Shown here: positions 5,845 through 8,018 of the stretch, one piece after another
Layout: the number at the start of each line of letters is the position of its first letter
Position numbering within the stretch: the stretch's first letter is position 1
Assembly: GCA_030431945.1 (NCBI GenBank)
Contig: JAUIIF010000187.1
Location: forward strand, 1 to 8,018
Direction of reading: 5' to 3'
Origin: Bacteroidia bacterium
GTDB taxonomy: Bacteria > Bacteroidota > Bacteroidia > Chitinophagales > Saprospiraceae
Length of the DNA stretch: 8,018 nucleotides
Program-made: the position numbers and the translations under genes
The notes under the pieces: generated by a model
What the model was told of the DNA's origin: nothing
The model's input: the letters and a program-made list of their open reading frames with translations, nothing else
Databases searched by the model: none

Positions 5845-5968
5845 CAAAATGAAAGTCGCGCAGCGAGCAATTTACGTCCCTTGCGTTTCGCCCGGCGGGT
5901 GAGCGCACGCCTGCTTCGGTCCTTCTGTCTGCACCTGCGGCCGCGCCCTTTCCTGCTTTTCCCAAACG

Positions 5969-5994
5969 CCGAAAGTACAGGTAATCACTTTCGG
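5969..5994 (-). terminator. Probable weak terminator of the symporter gene
   Basis: CCGAAAGT (5969-5976) and ACTTTCGG (5987-5994) form a perfect 8-bp stem with a 10-nt loop, 19 nt after the symporter stop codon. On the minus strand the sequence after the stem is CGTTTGGG, only a poor T-tract, so termination may be inefficient. Confidence 0.45.
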
Positions 5995-6012
5995 TTCAGC
6001 TCCGTGGCGGAC

Positions 6013-7857
6013 CTACCAGAACCAACCGACGAGGAGGAAGGTGATGACCAGTAGAATAACGGACTGGTAGCGATAATTCAGGTACCAGGGCAGCCCTGCA
6101 AGGCTCTTGGTATCTTCGGCAATAATGGCCGGGCTCCAGGTGTAATTGCTTACCTGCTCTTCCGTCGGTGGCGTAGTGAAGTGGCTGACGATGTAATTGA
6201 TCAGTCCGCACACCAGGAACAGATAGAATGTCCGGTGCAGGAAGTGCATTTCGGTGAACCAGTTCTTCACTTCGTTATAGTCCATTACGAGGAAGATGAC
6301 GCTGATGGCTGCGCCGAACATCAGGCTGGTGAACGCCCCCGTCCCCGTAGCCCGCTTCCAGAACAGGCCGAGGATGAACGCCGCCGCCACCGGCGGCGCG
6401 ATGAAGCTGAGGACCAGCTGGAGGTACTCCCACAGTGAGCTGAACCGCTCAATCTGCGGGGCCCACAGACAGGCCAGCACCACCAGCACCAGGGTGGATA
6501 TTTGTCCGATCCGGACGAGTTGCTTACTGGTCAGGTCGGGTTTGATCTTGACGGCAAAATCCATGGTGATCAACGTTGACGCTGAATTGAACGTAGCGGA
6601 TACCGAAGACATCATGGCAGCCAGCAAGCCCGCGAGCACGAGCCCTAAGATGCCGTTGGGCAGCATCTGGAAAAGGAGTACGGGGTAGGTAGCATTTGGG
6701 CAGTCCGCCAGGTTCTGACAGAAGCCTCCTTCGGGCAGCTGGTAGTTGATGTCGGCAATATTGAAGCCGTCGGGCAATCCTCCTTGCTGCTGGATGTAGA
6801 TAATGGCCGCCGTACCGGGTAGTACCATAATGAACAGTACCGGCAGCTTCAGCAGGCCCGCGAAGAGCGCGCCCCAACGGCCGTGGTTCAGGTCTTTAGC
6901 CCCCAGCACCCGCTGGACCATAAACTGGTTGTTGGCCCAGAAGTAAAAACCGAGAATGGGCGCACCGAACAGCAGGCCCGTCCAGGGCATGAAGCCATCC
7001 CCGCCCGTCCCCAGGAAAAACTCTCCCCAGTTCTGGCTGGCGGGCCGGACGAGGGAAAGGATTTCCTCGGCGTTGCTTGGCTGGTAGAGCGCCGTTTCGT
7101 AGACCCGTTCGGCCAACGGAATATCCGCAAGGGCCGTGCCGAGGGGGTAGCCGGAGGCGACAATGTCTACTTGATTGACGTTGGGCAGCGTACCCTCTGC
7201 CCCCATTGCGTTCAGGCCCGCAATCATGGCATCCCAACCACCAATTTCCGCAAAGGTGAAATAAGTGATCATACAGCTGCCGATAACCAACAGGATGGCC
7301 TGAATTACTTCCGTCTGAATAACCGAGTTAAGACCTCCCGGCACGGTGTAGGCGGCTGCGGCAATGGCGAGAATGGAGACGATGGCCACGGTGGACAGAT
7401 CGGGAAAGAGTAGTTTCAGGATGACCGTGCCAACGTAAAGACCCGCCGCAGTATCCAGCATGACGTTACCGACAATGGTAATGAAACTGAAGTAATAGCG
7501 GGAGCGGACGTCATACCGCCGCTCCAGGAATTCCGGCATGGTATACACCCTGGACTTGAGATAGAACGGCAGAAAGAAGATGGCAAAAAACACCAGTACC
7601 ACTGCGGCCAGCCATTCGTAGTTGAATACCTGGGTATTGGTTTTGTAGGCGTCCCCGGCCAGCCCCACCAGGGTTGAGCTCGAAATATTGGCGGCAAAAA
7701 GGGAGATGCCGACAATGGGCCAGGTCATGTTACGGCCGGCCAGAAAATATTCTTCGGAGCTTTTGGCCTTGGCGCTGTAAAGACCGTAGCCAATGATAAA
7801 TACGGCGTAGATCGCCATGACAACCAGGTCGATTGTCTCTAAGTTAAAAGTTCCCAT
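6013..7857 (-). CDS. SGLT-type sodium:solute (sugar) symporter
   Basis: A member of the sodium:solute symporter family, nearest to the vSGLT and animal SGLT branch; it should couple sodium entry to uptake of a sugar or similar solute across the inner membrane. The 614-aa product has about 14 hydrophobic spans. Family landmarks are YFLAGRNMTWP (37-47), AANIS (55-59), NYEWLAA (79-85), FWANNQFMVQR (306-316), LLKLPVLFIMVLPG (335-348), PNGILGLVLAGLLAAMMSS (400-418), FNSASTLITMD (423-433) and PPVAAAFILGLFWKR (488-502). Sodium-site Ser417 and Ser418 are present, as are Glu81, Trp307, Lys337 and Gln480, which match sugar-site positions. Positions matching other sugar contacts differ (Thr62, Gly303, Phe306). 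A long loop (about 208-290) and a loop with Cys380 and Cys386 face outward. The substrate is therefore not assigned. The ATG at 7857 gives a normal N-terminus. Confidence 0.93.
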   Translation of the reverse strand: MGTFNLETIDLVVMAIYAVFIIGYGLYSAKAKSSEEYFLAGRNMTWPIVGISLFAANISSSTLVGLAGDAYKTNTQVFNYEWLAAVVLVFFAIFFLPFYLKSRVYTMPEFLERRYDVRSRYYFSFITIVGNVMLDTAAGLYVGTVILKLLFPDLSTVAIVSILAIAAAAYTVPGGLNSVIQTEVIQAILLVIGSCMITYFTFAEIGGWDAMIAGLNAMGAEGTLPNVNQVDIVASGYPLGTALADIPLAERVYETALYQPSNAEEILSLVRPASQNWGEFFLGTGGDGFMPWTGLLFGAPILGFYFWANNQFMVQRVLGAKDLNHGRWGALFAGLLKLPVLFIMVLPGTAAIIYIQQQGGLPDGFNIADINYQLPEGGFCQNLADCPNATYPVLLFQMLPNGILGLVLAGLLAAMMSSVSATFNSASTLITMDFAVKIKPDLTSKQLVRIGQISTLVLVVLACLWAPQIERFSSLWEYLQLVLSFIAPPVAAAFILGLFWKRATGTGAFTSLMFGAAISVIFLVMDYNEVKNWFTEMHFLHRTFYLFLVCGLINYIVSHFTTPPTEEQVSNYTWSPAIIAEDTKSLAGLPWYLNYRYQSVILLVITFLLVGWFW

Positions 7858-7871
7858 AATCGAGCTTCAAG

Positions 7872-7909
7872 AAAAAACAAAAAATCAGCCGGCACTGAAA
7901 AATACCGGC
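7872..7909 (-). promoter_or_regulatory. Terminator-like hairpin and U-tract in the symporter leader
   Basis: On the minus strand GCCGGTA (7909-7903) pairs with TGCCGGC (7894-7888), with one G-T pair and an 8-nt loop, followed after three bases by TTTTTTGTTTTTT (7884-7872). The ATG comes only 14 nt later. The shape is that of an intrinsic terminator, so it may attenuate the symporter mRNA. The next gene to the right reads the other way, so it does not end that gene. No clear TAnnTTTG box is visible on this strand. Confidence 0.5.
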
Positions 7910-7982
7910 CCATACACGTACTACTGCCGTAATGTTACGAATTTTCGGCTAAAGGCTGCGAGAAACGCCCTAATTTGCCCCC

Positions 7983-8018
7983 ATGATCAGAACAATCTTC
8001 TTTTTTCCCCTGGCCCTG
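7983..8018 (+). CDS. N-terminus of a probably exported protein, cut by the window edge
   Basis: Twelve codons from the ATG read MIRTIFFFPLAL: a positive residue, then a hydrophobic run, as at the start of a Sec signal peptide. No stop occurs before the edge. The sequence TAATTTG at 7971-7977 resembles the -7 box with one base missing from the spacer; if used, the leader would be nearly absent. The product cannot be named. It is divergent from the symporter gene. Confidence 0.5.
   Translation, partial: MIRTIFFFPLAL

Noticed and set aside
5750..5965. Leftward 71-aa frame upstream of pncA
   Set aside because: It overlaps the pncA promoter, is Arg/Ala/Gly-rich and resembles no known protein.

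Overview
The window looks like a chromosomal segment of a Bacteroidota bacterium, most likely of the marine Saprospiria/Lewinella type; this taxon is an inference. Three things point that way. A textbook Bacteroidota promoter (TTG, 19-nt gap, TAnnTTTG) lies upstream of the nicotinamidase gene, and a second clean TAnnTTTG box lies before accD. Start codons lack Shine-Dalgarno sequences and sit instead behind A/T-rich leaders. The AccD and SGLT-type symporter subtypes are also those usual in this phylum. I see no rRNA, tRNA, CRISPR array, transposase or phage gene.

Layout: positions 1-631 hold no convincing gene but contain a large imperfect inverted repeat (56-201) and several short repeats. 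Then follow rightward genes: a small secreted/outer-membrane barrel-like protein with a very basic C-terminal tail (632-1252), accD (1364-2221), an unrecognised polytopic membrane protein whose start overlaps the accD stop (2214-3227), and a secreted FKBP-type prolyl isomerase (3334-3987). A strong hairpin with T-tracts on both strands (4041-4080) closes this run. It also serves a leftward 59-aa single-span membrane protein gene (4126-4305). Divergent from the small gene is the PLP-homeostasis protein of the YggS/PLPBP family (4433-5104), which converges on pncA, nicotinamidase (5140-5748, leftward). Further right is a leftward 614-aa SGLT-type sodium:solute symporter (6013-7857). The first 12 codons of a rightward, probably exported protein start at 7983 and run off the edge.

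Working together: the set is mainly housekeeping. AccD makes malonyl-CoA for fatty acid synthesis, the FKBP assists envelope protein folding, YggS buffers pyridoxal phosphate, PncA salvages nicotinamide into NAD, and the symporter imports a sugar-like solute with sodium. The genes do not form one evident pathway; only accD and the following membrane gene look translationally coupled.

I found no clear new multi-gene system. The items most worth a second look are the inverted repeat at 56-201, the terminator-like hairpin and U-tract in the leader of the symporter gene, the substitutions in the symporter's predicted sugar site, the 59-aa membrane protein, the basic-tailed barrel protein, and the unrecognised membrane protein coupled to accD.
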